27,196 bases of DNA, taken from IMG/VR virus record IMGVR_UViG_3300023176_005074, positions 1 through 27,196 of that record. The stretch is one strand, 5' to 3'. The first letter of the stretch is position 1. Each line of letters starts with the position of its first letter. The DNA is from a virus. Shown one piece after another: positions 27,025 through 27,196 of this stretch. The position numbers were made by a program, and so were the translations under genes. The notes under the pieces were generated by a model, which saw only the letters and a list, made by a program, of their open reading frames with translations, searched no databases and was not told where the DNA came from.

Positions 27025-27196
27025 ATGGCTGATATAGACGATAGACTTGTTCGAATAGAGCAAAAAGTAGACAAATTATCTGAAGCTTTAGTTGCAATGG
27101 CAAGAGCTGAAGAAAAACTAATTGGTTTAAAAGAAGATCATGATCGAGCCTTTGAAAGACTTAATCGTTTTTCGGCTAAACTTGATGAAATAGAAA
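27025..27196 (+). CDS. Coiled-coil protein, 5' end only
   Basis: Starts at ATG 27025 and is open to the window edge, 57 residues seen: MADIDDRLVRIEQKVDKLSE, later AEEKLIGLKEDHDRAFERLN. Heptad leucines and charged residues indicate a coiled coil. This layout is frequent in small phage proteins with a C-terminal membrane helix (XhlA-like), but the C-terminus is outside the window. Confidence 0.7.
   Translation, partial: MADIDDRLVRIEQKVDKLSEALVAMARAEEKLIGLKEDHDRAFERLNRFSAKLDEIE

Noticed and set aside
1-27196. CRISPR arrays, insertion sequences, integrase or attachment sites
   Set aside because: No regularly spaced repeats, transposase or integrase motifs or flanking direct repeats were seen; the tRNA-Pro has an intact 3' end with no neighbouring integrase.

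Overview
The window is a contiguous piece of a T4-like (myovirus) phage genome of about 35% GC. All supported genes lie on the + strand, packed with ATGA/TAATG overlaps. UvsX, gp41 helicase, a T4-type dCMP hydroxymethylase and an AGT-like DNA glucosyltransferase mark it as T4-like. A circularly permuted, alpha-proteobacterial-type tmRNA, a DUF1289 protein, a SleB-type hydrolase and ThyX suggest a marine alpha-proteobacterial host. The low GC would fit a SAR11-like host, but that is inference.

Layout. (1) 1-6676: nucleotide and DNA modification: a cupin, an HxGH cytidylyltransferase, dCMP hydroxymethylase, dCMP deaminase, an AGT-like glycosyltransferase, a UDP-glucuronate 4-epimerase-like protein, a short UDP-glucose dehydrogenase and a C5-cytosine methyltransferase. 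Together they suggest DNA carrying glycosylated hydroxymethylcytosine, possibly with a uronic acid as the sugar. (2) 6677-10455: replication and recombination: UvsX, gp41, a 37-residue basic protein and ThyX. (3) 10461-12251: cell wall hydrolase, DUF1289, a DUF3310-like protein, permuted tmRNA, a secreted beta-barrel-like protein and a strong terminator. (4) 12267-15648: a run of small exported proteins. (5) 15650-17956: a likely envelope/lysis group: membrane coiled-coil protein, 45-residue lipoprotein (spanin-like pair), class 3 lipase and four small membrane proteins. (6) 17959-20445: conserved phage proteins, a DUF932-like protein and tRNA-Pro(UGG). (7) 20451-27196: late/virion genes, several starting with a short FKxFLxE-type sequence that resembles the T4 capsid-targeting peptide cut by the gp21 prohead protease.

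Regulation. Seven sites share TTTACA, an invariant 17-nt spacer and a TAGTAT-like -10, usually with an extended TGG. They stand before the glycosyltransferase operon, uvsX, sleB, the tmRNA, the DUF932 gene, a small basic protein and the ligase-like gene. A second class, NATAAATA (T4/cyanophage late type), stands before the glycosyltransferase operon, the export cluster, the 18673 gene and the capsid-targeted cluster.

Most distinctive points: the predicted uronic-acid DNA hypermodification operon, the permuted tmRNA, and the set of enzyme-like proteins predicted to be packaged in the capsid. Assignments rest on motif reading and recalled family features; no database search was run.
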